Assembly (NCBI RefSeq): GCF_963169125.1
Contig: NC_084795.1
Span: forward strand, 146,116,766-146,180,765
From: Humulus lupulus
Taxonomy: Eukaryota > Streptophyta > Magnoliopsida > Rosales > Cannabaceae
Length of the DNA stretch: 64,000 nt
Direction of reading: 5' to 3'
Part shown: positions 10,346 through 22,139 of the stretch, piece by piece
How the letters are laid out: each line of letters starts with the position of its first letter
How positions within the stretch are numbered: the stretch's first letter is position 1
Made by a program: the position numbers and the translations under genes
Notes under the pieces: generated by a model
The model's database searches: none
What the model was told of the DNA's origin: nothing
Seen by the model: only the letters and a program-made list of their open reading frames with translations

Positions 10346-13300
10346 CCAACCAACTGGTCGAGATACGCAAAAAGGAGGGAGAGCCCTTATAGGAGTACGT
10401 CCAGCGCTTTATGTGAGTAGCGGGTGGAGCCAAAACAATGGGCGATGAGGGAAAGATGATGGCCCTAACTGCGGGGGTTAGATGCCACTCCCCCCTCTGG
10501 AGCAGCCTGAGAAAGAATGGGGTAAGGAGTACCCAGGAGTTCTTGGATCAAGCTGATCAGTACATCAATCTCAAAGATGCGACCGCCAACGAGGGGAAGT
10601 CACCTACGAAAGACAAGGGACCGAAGGAAGATCCCGCCAAGGACGCCAATGGGTCGGATAAACCCAATGGCAACGACAAAGGAAACGCGAACGGAAATGG
10701 CAGAAATGGTGGAAAAAGGGCGGGCAATGAGCCGTCAACTTCTGAAAATAAACACCCCAAAGGCAATAAATATGAGCCAAGATTCACCAACTATATGACC
10801 CTTGTCGAAAGTAGAGAAGAGGTCTACTAAGCGACCAATGCCAATATCCCTTATAAGCGACCAGCGCCTATAAGGAAGGATATCTCCAAGAGAGATACGA
10901 CAAAATTCTGTCATTTTCACAACGACTACAGACATGACACCAATGAGTGTAACTAGTTAAAGGACGAGATCGAGTTCCTGATCAAGCAGGGACACCTAAG
11001 GAGATACATACGAGCCACATGAGGGTCTCAGCGAGAGGCTCAAGGTGGCAACGAGCAGGCGCCTACACGTCAACGCTCACCACCATTACAGCCAGCTCCT
11101 GTGACAGCTACGTTACTCACCATCTGTGGTGGCCCACACCTTGCAGGGGATAATGGGAAAGCAAGAGAGAGATACGCTCAGACCTTACGCCACGACCAGG
11201 ACATCGATATCATGAGTGTGGAGGATCGCGCACCAAAGAAAGCTCAAACAGAGGAGGAGTTGATAACCTTCTTTGAAGATGATGCTTAGCATGTCCGATT
11301 CCCACACTCCGATCCGCTGGTTGTTGACGTCCAAATTGCCAACATGATGGTTAAGAGGGTGTTAGTTGACACAGGAAGCTTAGTCAACATCTTGTATAAG
11401 TCCTCACTGGGAAGGATGAAGTTGTCCGTCAAGGACCTAGAGCCGTGCAACCAAACCATATATGGTGTTTATGGTGAAGGGCTCGCCCCGACTAGGTCGA
11501 TTAGGCTCCCAGTTACAGTAGGAACTACGCCCACAAATAGGACATTACTCACTACTTTCATAGTATTTGATTGTCCTTCAGTGTATAATGCTGTAATTGG
11601 AAGGCCAATTTTGGTCGACCTGCGAGTTGTTACCTCGATAAGGCACCTTGCCATGAAATTCCCAACCGATGCAGGGGTAGGATGCGTGTTGGGAAACCAA
11701 TGGGAATCGAGGGAGTGCTACAACGCCTCGATATCTAAGGCGGAGAAAGGTGGATCGAGGGAAGCTGCCGGGAAAGAGTTGCAAATGACTTGTGGTGTAC
11801 AAGCCTAATCAGGTGATGGTGTCACCAAATAGGACGTTGTCCAAAGTGAGGACAGGCATTTGGATCCTAGCTTTGGGGATTTTGATGAAGAGATAGGCCC
11901 CATCAAGGTCCTTGAAGAGGTCCAACTTGATGAGGCAGATCCGACAAGGGTTGTGAAAGTCGGTAAAAACTTAGAGACAACAACGAAACAAGCACTGGTG
12001 GAATTTTTGAGGAAAAACCAGGAAGTCTTTACCTGATCGCATAAATACACGGTTGGAATAGACCCTGTGGTCATTAGCCATGTCTTGAACATAGATAAGA
12101 TTTTTCCACCAGTACAACCAAAAAGGAGGCTGCTCGACAAAGACAAATCAAAAGCTCTGAAGGAAGAAGCCGAGAAGCTAAAGGAGAGTGGATTCATCTG
12201 GGTAGCGTTTTATCCATCCTGGGTCTCTAATCCCGTACTGGTTCCAAAGCCGAATGGCAAGTGGAGAACATGCGTGGATTTCACAGATCTTAATAAAGCC
12301 TTCCCTAAAGATTGTTTCCCACTCCCTAGAATCGACCAGCTAGTCGATGCCACTGCAGGGCACGAGATCCTCTCATTCATGAATGCATACTCCGGGTACA
12401 ATCAGATCATTATGCATCCACCTGATGAGGATCACACTAGCTTTCGGACAGATACAGGGCTTTACTGTTACAAAGTGACGCACTTCGGTTTGAAAAACAC
12501 TGGTGCAACTTACCAGCAACTGGTCAATCACATGTTCAAGGAACTGATCAGTACAAACATGGAAGTATATGTCGATGACATGCTGGTTAAGTCGAAGAGG
12601 GCAGAAGGAAATATAGGGGACTTGCAAGAATGCTTCAACGTCTTGAACAAATATCAGATTAAGCTGAATCCCCTCAAGTGTTCCTTCAGAGTTGGATCAG
12701 GAAAATTCTTGGGATTTAAAGTAAACTCGCAAGGAATTGAAGCCAATCCCAAGAAGATCAAAACCCTGGTCGATATGAGATCACCAACAAAAATAAAGGA
12801 TGTTCAAAGCTTAACCGGAAGAATTGCTGCTCTCAGTATATTTATTTCCAAATCGACGGACAAATGCGTCCCATTTTTTAATCTACTCAGAGGCAACAAG
12901 AAGCTCGAATGAATGAATGAGTGCGAGCAAGATTTTCAAGCTTTAAAGACTCTCATGTTGCAGCCACCGATTCTATCAAAGCCGGTCGATAAGGAAACTT
13001 TGTTCATCTACTTGGCGATCACAGAATATGCTGCTAGTGATGTTCTAGTAAGAAAGGAAGAGGGTGTGTAGAAGGTCGTCTATTATCTAAACAAAAGGCT
13101 AATAGGAGCGAAACTACGATATCCCCCTATTAAAAAATTAGTCTATTGCTTGATCTTAGCCTCCAGAAATTTGCGGCCATACTTCCAAGCTCACCCAATC
13201 ACAGTTTTGATCGACCAACCTCTACGGCAAATTCTGCAGAAGACAGAAGCCGCATGCCGATTGTTGAAATGGGCAGTTGAACTTGGGCAGTTTGATATCT

Positions 13301-15141
13301 CTTACTTACCACGATCAGCAATAAAAGAACAAGCTCTGGATGACTTTGTTGCAGAGCTCACTGGTCTTCCAAATAGCGAACAGCCAGAAGGAACAGAAGA
13401 ACCTGAACCTCAAAGCCAAACCCCTTCATGGAAGTTGTTTACAGATGGTTCTTCTAATGAGCATCACGTTGGAGCAAGAGTGATTTTGATAAAGCCTGAA
13501 GGGCATTGATTTCATAGCGCGATTTGATTCGACTTCACTGGTTCAAATAACGAAACCAAGTATGAAGCGATGCTCGCAGGATTACGGTTAGCCAGAGACA
13601 TGCACATAAAGTCACTCGAAATCTATAGTGACTCTCAGTTGGTGGTTAATAAGATCATTGGAGAATATCAGGCTCGAGGTCTAAAGATGGTTGCCTACAT
13701 GAATAAAGCAAAAGATTTGTTGGCTCAGTTTGAGAAATATACTCTCCAGCAAGTACCTCGCAACCAAAACTCCAACGCTGATGCTTTGGCCAAATTAGTG
13801 AGTTCTAAGGATGTTGATACCCTGAATATAGTACCAGTTGAACGGTTGTCTTCACCAAGCATCCAAGCGAAAGAAACCTCTTTGGTAATTCAGGCAACGG
13901 ATACATGGATGGCACCTTACATTGAATTCCTGACGCAGGGTGTGTTATTGACGGACAAAAAGAAAGCCAGGACCCTTCAGTGGCAGGCTGCTAGGTATAT
14001 CCTGGTCGATGGAATCTTGTACCGAAGGGGATACTCAATGCCACTCCTTAGTTGTATTTCGAAAGAGAAGGACAAAGAATTGATGAGGGAGGTCCACGAA
14101 GGCTTTTGTGGGGACCATGCCGGGGGGTAGAGTTTATAAAAAAAGATCCTAAGGCAAGGATACTTCTGGCCAACAATGAATGAAGACTCGATGGAATTTG
14201 TGCGGAGGTGCGATAAGTGCCAAAGATTCTCCAAAATTCTGCGAGCAGCCCCTAATGAACTAAAGCATATGCAAAGTCTGTGGCCATTCGCATTCTGGGG
14301 TATAGACCTAATCGGATCTTTGCCCACAGCAAAGGGTGGCGTCAGGTACACCGTAGTTGCTGTTGATTACTTCACAAAGTGGGCCGAAGCTGAGCCACTT
14401 GCAACTATAATGACCAAGAAAGTCCTGGACTTCATGGTCAAGAACATCATATGTCGCTATGGATTGCCAAGAAAAATTGTCTCAGACAACGACACATAGT
14501 TTGGTAGTGATTTGTTCACGAATTTTTGCGAACGACTTCGAATTATTAAGAGATTTTCTTCAATTTCTCACCCTCAGGCAAACAGACAGGTCGAGGTAGT
14601 CAATAAGACACTAAAGGATACTCTGAAGAAAAGGCTTGAGGAAGCGAAGGGGGCATAGCTAGAGAAATTGCTTGAAGTCCTTTGGTCGTACAGAACGCCC
14701 CATCGCACAGTAACAGGCCATACTCCACTTTCCTTGGCTTATGGATATGAGGCTATGTTGCCTGTTGAGTTAGATCCGCCATCGCATCAGAGAATGACGT
14801 ATGATCAAGGCTCTAATAGCCAACTACTGATGGAATCTCTAGATTTGGTCGATGAAAGGCGCGAGCAAGCCCAACTCCGAGTAGCGGCTTACCAGTAAAA
14901 GGTCACCCGGTATTTTAATTCTAAAGTACGTGAAAGGAAATTCAATATAGGCGATCTAGTACTTTGAAGGGTTTTCCTCAACACCCGCGACCAGGTCGCT
15001 GGAGTACTCGGACCTAACTGGGAAGGACCGTACCAAATTGATGAAGTCCTCCATCCAGGCACTTACAAACTTGCTCGCTTAAATGGAGATCTCATTCCTC
15101 ACTATTGGAATGGAGAACACCTGCGCAAGTACTATCAATAA
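10346..15141 (+). pseudogene. Element A gag C-terminus, protease, RT, RNase H and integrase (decayed Tat-type polyprotein)
   Basis: A single reading frame runs from the X insertion to the natural TAA at 15139-15141 with no frameshift, but with roughly 19 in-frame stops by my reading (for example 10828, 11287, 11806, 12910, 13507, 14128, 14497, 14896). Domain order: gag C-terminus with a CX2HX4HX4C knuckle (about 10905-10950), aspartic protease with VDTGS near 11370, RT with the YVDD box at 12568-12579, a degenerate first RNase H, a second RNase H (FTDGSSN near 13440, then KYEAML and SDSQLVV), and integrase with its HHCC finger near 14090-14220 and D, D, E positions near 14364, 14484 and 14594. 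The extra RNase H and YVDD box fit the Tat lineage. The stops make it inactive. Confidence 0.93.
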
Positions 15142-15835
15142 ACAATTATTCTTAAAGAATTGGCTTGTATTAATTTTACTTTTTACAAGTTATGAAAAAG
15201 GGTTGGTCATTTTATGTGACTGATCGCTTATAAGTGTAAGATCATTTTGGTGATCACTCGTACAGACACGTTTTTTCCATTTACTATGAGAAATAAAAAG
15301 GGATTGTGCGTAGCCAGTCAATCTTGCCAACTATTGTATTTATTACATGTATTTTCTCATTACGTGTGTTGTTTTGCTATATTATCGTTTTATATTCTCT
15401 GCTACGAGCAGTAGTGTTCGAACAGGTCCTAGTCAAGGCAAGTGGCTGAGGACCTAAAGCTCCTCAATCACTTGGGGGGCATATAAGGTATCCAGTAAGC
15501 AAAGAATATCGAAAGGTATGTAAACACATGAGAAAAATAAGTGAAAGCATGCTAGGGTACTTAGATTATTTTTCAAAATTTTGTTATTTTGTTAAATCAA
15601 TCCAAAGTACTATGCTAAGTTCAGTCATGCGAATAGATGTTATACTAAAGTGCAAATATATTATAATATCAAAAAAGAATCCTTTTACACCGCGAGTAGT
15701 TACTGCTTGGATGTAATTGTTTGATTAAAAGGGAAAAAGCTGCCCATGCAGAAATAAAAGTTAAAAAAGAAATTATCTTTACATCACGACCCGTAGGTCA
15801 TGTATTTAAAAGATAAAGAAATAAAAATAAAAAGA
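15142..15835. other. Spacer between pol and the antisense gene of element A
   Basis: About 700 bp with no ORF I can support. It separates two convergent units: pol ends at 15141 and the antisense gene ends at 15836. It contains a copy of the PPT core CTTGGGGGGCA at 15471-15481. Unlike elements B and C, I see no tandem repeat array here. Confidence 0.7.
15471..15481 (+). other. Second PPT-like motif downstream of pol (element A)
   Basis: CTTGGGGGGCA, identical in all 11 bases to the core of the genuine PPT at 19305-19315, lies 330 bp after the pol stop. Elements B and C carry the same 11-mer after pol. It may act as a second plus-strand start or be a relic. No TG follows it, so it is not an LTR border. 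Confidence 0.6.
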
Positions 15836-18469
15836 CTACAAGGCAGGAGGGTTTTGAGGAGTGTCCTGGTCGACTGTAGTTCCAGCTTCATTTTCCGCGC
15901 CATTAATCCCCGTTGCTAAGGAAATTTCTGGGGAAGCAGGAGTTTTGGCTCTTTCTTCTTCCTCCAGGCGAATAGTGCACCGAGCTATTTGAGTTCGCCT
16001 CAGGTGCTCAGAAAGGTAGTTGAAGTTGGCTTCACGGTTGTACTTCCAGAACTCATAGAAGCAGAGGTGGGTGGCCTCCCTATACTTCTTTTGGCATTCG
16101 TCTCCTCAAGCTCCTTGATGCGCCCCTCTAGTTCCTCGGTTTCATTTCTGCTAGCGATCAGATCAACCTCAAGTTGTTTGGCCTCTTGGAAGTTAAGTCT
16201 AGCACACTCCCTAAACTTCTCTTTGTCCGCAATGGCTTTGTCCAGGGCAGTCTGGAACTGCAGCAACTCTTCGGTCAACTGGAAGTTTTGCTCGATCAGT
16301 TCGGTGTTCTTGCCAAGCAGTTCTATGTTCTTCTCGAGCAGTTCAGCGTTCTTCCCCTCGAGCACCTTTATCGCCTCAATGTGCTTGGTGTCAGAGTCTT
16401 TAGTCTGGGTGACCAAAGCCCCTGTGCGGCGCCAACCAGCAGTTATAGTCAGCAATCCCTGCTATCAGGTGAAAAGATAAGATGATGGCAGAAAATAACA
16501 AAGAAAAATAACTTGGCTAAAGAAAAGCAACTTACGTTGGCTATCTCGTTCAACCCTCGGTTGATTATCTGGTTAGCCTCCAAGGAGTTGGTGCCGTCAA
16601 TGGCCTCTCGCCTGCATTTGTGCTTTGAGAGTTTGTAAATCCTTTCTCTAGCTGAGCCAACTTCGGTGCTGGTCAGGGCGTCCTCAGGTTGATTGCCCTG
16701 AGGTGTCTGGTCGGTTGGCGCTGGAGGGGTAGAGTACTGCTTGAATGGTGCGTGAGGAGATTGCTGGTTGAGTGGTGCCAGAGGTGGCATTGTTTCCTTT
16801 GAGGGAGTAGCAGCTAGAAGGTCTTGAGTCCGGGCCTTCTTGGTTGAAGGGGCCTTGCTGCTTTCCCTACAGTGCCGCTTGCTTTCTTTCTTCCTGCTCA
16901 ATGGAGCAGCAGGAGCGGTGTAGCGGTCAAACATGTCTCCAGATGACATATCTGCAAGTGAAGAAACATGGTCAGTAGATAGACAATGTGCATAAATGGA
17001 GCCGAAAATAAAGGCAAGGAAATTATAAGTAAGTACCCGTGCTATAACTATTGGTCGCTACATTACTTACTAAACTACTGCTACACTCACTCACTGCCTG
17101 GAAGAAATCTGAATTTAAATTTGGAGTGTACTTAAAGTTGCCGTCCCCATCAAATAAATGACAGGGAATGGGAAAACTGTCTCAGAATGAGAAGACAATA
17201 CCGTTCTCATCTAAAGGCTCGTCGATGGGTGCAGGGGGTTCAGAAGCTTTCTTTTTTCCCTTTCCCAAAGGGGCAGGGGGAGCAACTGCTCGCGGGGTGC
17301 TAGAGGGTTCCCTGATTGTCACTCCAGTTTTCCTCCTCCTTGGAGGTTGCAACATGTCTGGGTGCTGCTCGGGAATTTCTCCACCAGTGGCACTCCCTAT
17401 CGTTGACTCCCTCACGTCCTGGTGAGGTGCCAGAAGCCCGACCAGCCTTAGGTTGGCTTCAGTGACCAGCTATTTGACACTTTTTTCTACGTCAGTCATG
17501 CTGGCCAGTAGTGCTTCTCGAAGCTCCATTTCTGGAGTAGGAGCTGGTCCCACGCATGGACCTGAAGAGAACTAATTTTCTAAGGAAAATGTAGATAAAA
17601 TAAAAGAAAATAAATGACCAGGAGAACGAAGAAGTTACCTCCTTGGGTGAAGGCTAGGTTGTTGGCGACCAGGTCGGTAGTTAAAAAGTACTCCTGGTAG
17701 TACTTTCCTACATTAGACTAGTAGATAGTCCCACTCAGGAAGGTGCAGGTCGATTCTTGGCGGCAGAGATGAAAGAACCCTGTGTTGTCCTGGTTGGGGT
17801 TAGATTTGAGATCTAACAGGTATTTGATCTCATGAGGCGAAGGGATAGGCCATTTTTTATGGCTGTAAAGGATATAGAGTGCGGAAAGCATTCTATACCC
17901 GTTTGGGGTTATTTGGAAAGGAGCGACCCCAAAGTAATTGGCCATTCCTTGGAAGTAAGGATAGAGAGGCAGGATTGCTCCTGCCTCAATGTGATACCTC
18001 GACCAAGCACTGAAGGCACTGCCGGGAAAGTTCACCTGTAGGTTGGTGGTAGGAAGAAATAAAGAAACCCCAAAAAGTTCGTACTTTTTGAGGAAATTGT
18101 TTATCATCCTAGCAGTGATTGTGCTAGTAGGAGCTAGGTACCATTCGACATCTGGTCGAAGGACGTTGTGGGGATGAGCATGTGTTTGGATTTCAGGACC
18201 AGTGGTTTCGGCTCTTCCATTGATCAAGGGAATTTTAGCCCGAGGAGCAGGCTAATTTTCAGAAGGTTTAGATGGTTTCTTTTTCTGGGCAATGGATTTT
18301 ACTCTACCCATATTTGGTGGACTTGAATGAGGTCTGTTGGGTGGAATTCGAGAAAAAGGGATCTTTGGGATAAGTAGTGACGACTGTTCTTCATGCACGA
18401 GCAGCTGAGTGAGCAGGTCATCGTCAATTGGCCTCTCACCTCCCGCAGATCTTGCATGAAAATCTGCAA
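15836..18469 (-). pseudogene. Antisense gene of element A (gypsy-type antisense ORF, spliced, decayed)
   Basis: This is a minus-strand coding unit between pol and the 3' LTR. Inferred exons: about 18464-17640 (N-terminal basic region starting near MGRVKS, then the domain with YFGVAPFQITPNGYR, resembling the Pfam 'putative gypsy type transposon' family), about 17562-17030, about 16957-16534 (begins MSSGDM) and about 16465-15836. Splice signals include GCCAAC|GTAAGT and TTCACTTGCAG. Joining the second and third of these keeps the frame. The last exon is a long coiled coil (LEGKNAELLEKNIELL...) ending in a conserved-looking tail (FYEFWKYNREANF) that is reached only after a one-base frameshift near 16090. 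In-frame stops near 18260, 17715 and 17190 show decay. Grande1 of Zea is the known precedent for an antisense gene in this position. Function unknown. Confidence 0.75.
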
Positions 18470-18954
18470 ACGGAGAAGGGGAGATGAGAATCTACGGCCT
18501 AAAAACTTGTGTTAAGAATTGGAATAACGTTGCTCGCGTATAAAAGTCAAGCTTTTATATGACCAGCAGCATTCTAGCAAAAACACTAAATTACATACGA
18601 GCAGTTTGGAAAACTAATCAAACAGCAGACATAAAAAGTTTTTCAGGAAAAACTTTTTCGACTCTGAGGGGAGGGAAAAACCTAGTTTTTTCTACAAGCT
18701 TAAAAATCGATTTTTTACTTCGATTTTACGCCCTAAATTCATGATCCCGACTACCAAACTATTTCCTAACCCCAGCAAGGTGTTATTTTCCTATCATATT
18801 TAGCGTAAATCAACATACCCATTTACCCTAAAACCATTTTGTAAGAACTAACAGAGATATTCAAGAGCTCAGAAATAAAAAGTGAAGGAAAAATAGGCAT
18901 TGCACGACACAATGTAACATAAAGGAATGGATCAGAAGACTTACCTGGATGAAG

Positions 18955-19096
18955 GATTGGAGTGAAGATTTCAAAAGAATGGACAGGCGCACCTTGAATC
19001 AGCAAAGTTTTCTGGGTTTGTTTTGCTTTGTTCTTCAGAGTTCTTGAAGGCAAGAGGATTGGTAAAAAGTGAAAAGTGAAAAATGGGTTATTTATA
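18955..19096 (-). promoter_or_regulatory. Promoter and first exon of the antisense gene of element A
   Basis: On the minus strand TATAAATA (19089-19096) is followed by an exon ending at a strong donor, CCAG|GTAAGT, at about 18955. The matching acceptor (TTTGCAG) lies near 18464, giving a leader intron of about 490 bp. The same TATA, leader exon and donor layout is found in elements B and C, which supports independent antisense transcription from within the element. Start site not determined. Confidence 0.6.
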
Positions 19097-19304
19097 TTGA
19101 TCGTGGCACTGTAAAAGAGGTAATAATAGGATTAACATTTCAAGGCATGGGGAAGCACGATAGCTGTCAAACAACTTTTGGGAACCTGAAAAGACATGAT
19201 TGGTTGCCTTTTTCGAAAAGGCATGGGCGGCTCTGACAGATTTGGTGGGGTATGCGAAGGGTCAGTCTCCTAAGTTTACTTTATGCTGGTTGCAGTAAAA
19301 TAAA

Positions 19305-19317
19305 CTTGGGGGGCAAA
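19305..19317 (+). other. Polypurine tract of element A
   Basis: CTTGGGGGGCA plus two bases lies directly before the TG of the 3' LTR at 19318. B (38455) and C (54798) have the same 11-mer at the same distance. Confidence 0.88.
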
Positions 19318-19932
19318 TGTTTACCTAAAAATAGCTCCTAATGATGTGGCAAGAATTTATTACACGTGGTTGACATGTGGCAGCGTTGAAGTGAAGGGAT
19401 ACTATTCACCTATCTACTAGATGTTTATTACTTCATCAGATCTTGCGTTTAGATGCACTAGTCTGGTCGCATGCTTCGGTTTATTTCCTTTAAGATACGC
19501 AATCTTGTAATAACTACATTTACTATATTTTCTCTTTATTGCCTTGATACGCTAATATTAAGGATAATTAAGGCCCATTAGCCCATGTAACCCCCTTGAG
19601 CCTATAAATATGAATGAGAGGGCTCAAGGAAGGGACTTTGTTAAACCAAAACCTTGAATACTCATAGAGAGAGCATAGTGTGATTATCCACCAAAAAGTT
19701 GTAATTCTCCTAAGGCTTGTGAAACTCAAGAACCCTAGTTCTTTGATCACGGCATTGGGATTCAACATCAATAAGAACACTAAGTGGACGTAGGTTATTA
19801 CCACAGATTTGGGGCCGAACCACTATAAATCATTTGTGTCACCTTTTTCCCATTTGATTCCATTCTTGATTTCCTTTTTGTTTCTTTGTCGTTATTTTGA
19901 CTCTGTGTCGTTGGCCAAATCAAGGGTCAACA
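19318..19932 (+). repeat. 3' LTR of element A (615 bp)
   Basis: It starts TGTTTACC after the PPT and ends GGGTCAACA. The end matches that of the 5' LTR of element E (63020-63610), with shared blocks such as 'gtggacgtaggt(t/c)attacca' and 'ggggccgaaccactataaa'. So A and E are related Tat families. The base after the LTR is followed by TATAT, the presumed right TSD. The left end of A lies before the window, so the TSD cannot be confirmed. Confidence 0.85.
19594..19629. promoter_or_regulatory. LTR core promoter of element A: TATA box in the loop of an inverted repeat
   Basis: CCTTGAGCC (19594-19602) and GGCTCAAGG (19621-19629) form a perfect 9-bp inverted repeat. The 18-base loop carries TATAAATA at 19603-19610. 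A start about 30 bp after the TATA box would fall just beyond the right arm. B, C and E have the same arrangement with different stem sequences. Confidence 0.75.
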
Positions 19933-20650
19933 TATATAGTTAAGTGTAAATAAACAAGCTTGTAGTTGACTTGTAACCATATTTGAGCATATAAGTGTGG
20001 TGTGCAATGAAAAGGGAATTGCGTGTTATTGAGTGAGTTGGGCGGAGTGAGTTCACTTGTAATGGATAGAGGATAATGCATTCATTAGGTCCAAGGCAAG
20101 CTAGGTTTTAAGGTTTTAGCCTACAAAATCTATCTTAATCCATGTCCTTAACCTAGCCTACATTACAACCATGTAAAGACCTATTGATCTAAATCACTTT
20201 GTCAACTAAATTAGTGGAGAGGGATTATTGGTTTCAACATATGAAAGCATGAATTAAACCTTAGGATTGTTTCTTAGCTTAGTCTAGGGGAGAGAGGTTG
20301 ATTGGGAATAGCTATTTGTGCACTAATTGGGGTCATATTGAAAGCTTGGTTGAGTTAGCATCTTAATACTTGAGGAACTTAGCTTGCATATACAATCGAA
20401 TTATCTTTTGAATCCTTGATTTGAGAGTTCTATTCCCACTTTAATATGACCATTTCCAAATTGATTCCTAGTGTTGTTTTATTTTGAGTCTTTATGTTGT
20501 CGGTTGTGTTTGTTATAGTTGTGTGGTGTGTTTATGTCTTCTTAAATTGTTGTTTTGCGTGTGTGTCTTGTGTTGAGTTGGATTTCTTTCTTTTCTTTTC
20601 TTTTCTTTTAGAGTCATCACTCTGGGCGAGCAATGGTTTAAGTTTGGGGC
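19933..20650 (+). mobile_element. Element Y interior, 3' remainder
   Basis: About 720 bp between the right end of element A and a PPT/LTR junction. No ORF is supportable. It ends in a (TTTTC)n tract (about 20587-20611) and 'gcgagcaatggtttaagtttggggc', the usual tail before the LTR of several plant gypsy elements. I read it as the 3' untranslated end of an element interrupted by A. The rest would be left of the window. Confidence 0.5.
20640..20650 (+). other. Polypurine tract of element Y
   Basis: AAGTTTGGGGC immediately before TGTGATAACTC, the start of an LTR. The form 'AAGTTTGGGG' then TG is common in plant gypsy elements. Confidence 0.6.
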
Positions 20651-22139
20651 TGTGATAACTCTATATTTTAGAGTTATTAATTGAGCTTTTGAACTTAAAA
20701 ATTTAAGTGAAATAGAATGTTTGAGTTGTTATTGTGTGGTTTTAATCATTTTGTCTTATAATTTTGTTTGTATATTTTGTTTTAATTAATGATAACTCTT
20801 GTGTAAAATAATGGGATTATGTTCTAAAAATGTAGTATCTATTTTGAAGGCAAAAATAAAGAGTGCTTGGAAAGCTTAGTGAAGCATGTGCAAGGAAATC
20901 ATCTTAGAGCTGAAATTTTGGCACTTTGTTGTAGCATTAGTCAACTTTGCTGCAACAAAGTGTGTGCAGCCAGCAAAATAAAGTTTGCACACTTGGGAAG
21001 TGACTAAATGAGGTGGAGAGACTTGAATAGTGGGAGGATGAGGTGGAAAGGAGCTGACATATTATGGAAAAAAGAGTGGTCCCCACATGTAGAGAGAGAA
21101 AGAGATGGTTTATACCCTGATTGAGCCAAACAAAAAATGACATCTTCTTCTCTAAGAGAAAAACCCCTGTTGCCTATCACCACTTAAGGAGAGTTTCTAC
21201 ACCTTTTGAGCCGAAACATTAAGAAAAGAAGAGAAAAGGTCTAGGAGAAGGAAGCTAGAAGAAGAAGAAGAGTTAGAAGACAAAGAATAAAAGATTTTTA
21301 TTATTTTGGCTTGTCTTTCTAAACTCTCTTTTCCTATAACTTTATTTTTATCATCTTGAAATCTTGAGATAATGTTGAATATACATTGTGGTGATTTGGG
21401 TATTTTGATTATGAGCTAATTTGTTTGTGTTAGGGATATTGATGAACCCTAATTTGTAATCAACCCCAAAGTGTTGAATGTTTTATGCAATTTTTCTCTT
21501 GTTCATTTGAGCTATATTTATTGTGCAAACTCTTGCTTGAGAATGATCAACTTAGGTGAGAAACAAACTAATTTTAATTCTGGAAGGGTTAGAATTAGTG
21601 GAAATGCTTGATTGATGCATGTTGATAATTTTGTTATTGATTAGTGGATAGCTTAGTGATATTTTATTCACCTTGCAAAATTGAAGGATTGATGCTTGGA
21701 ATTATTTTCTTGAAATTAAATTTAGCATAGGAGCATGTGAATTTAATTGATAGAACTTTAACATGAGCATTTGGAAAAATGACTTGTGCATTAAATTGAA
21801 AATCCTAATTACAAGAGAGTTTTACTATGAACTTTGTTGCAACATTCGGGGCAAAACTACAAATTATGGGGATTTGATATGCCTAACTTTTATCATAATA
21901 TTAATCACAATTTGTCATTTCCTAGCTTTAGTGTTAAAGGCTTATTTTAATTCTCTTATTTAGTTTTTTTAAGTTAAATTAATTAAATCATCAAAAATTA
22001 TTTGTGCCCCAAATTGTTTGGTGTTGATTTTTTACAATATTTGTTTGACAATCCTTGAGGAGACGATAAAAATTACTTTCATTATATTACTTGTTTGATG
22101 ACTGTGTACACTTGCACACACTTAGGAAAATTCGCAACA
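20651..22139 (+). repeat. 3' LTR of element Y (about 1,489 bp)
   Basis: It starts TGTGATAACTC after a PPT. The best right border is TTCGCAACA at 22139, because the next bases read as protease of the minus-strand element F. The 3' part has the 'ggagacgataaaaattac' and 'gtgtacacttgcac' blocks that mark the end of many plant gypsy LTRs. With only one LTR in view the right border is inferred. The lineage is not assigned. Confidence 0.6.
20922..20962. repeat. Small hairpin in the Y LTR
   Basis: The arms 20922-20936 (CACTTTGTTGTAGCA) and 20948-20962 (TGCTGCAACAAAGTG) pair over 15 positions with one G-U type pair around an 11-base loop. Such a stem could be a remnant of a small inverted-repeat element or a structured RNA. 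No flanking duplication was seen. Confidence 0.55.

Noticed and set aside
15989..16480. Plus-strand ORF of 163 codons rich in Ser
   Set aside because: Complement of the coiled-coil exon of the antisense gene of A; Ser/Leu-rich reverse frames of coiled coils are common artefacts.
21763..21963. Hydrophobic ORF of 66 codons
   Set aside because: Located inside the Y LTR; AT-rich DNA gives such frames by chance.
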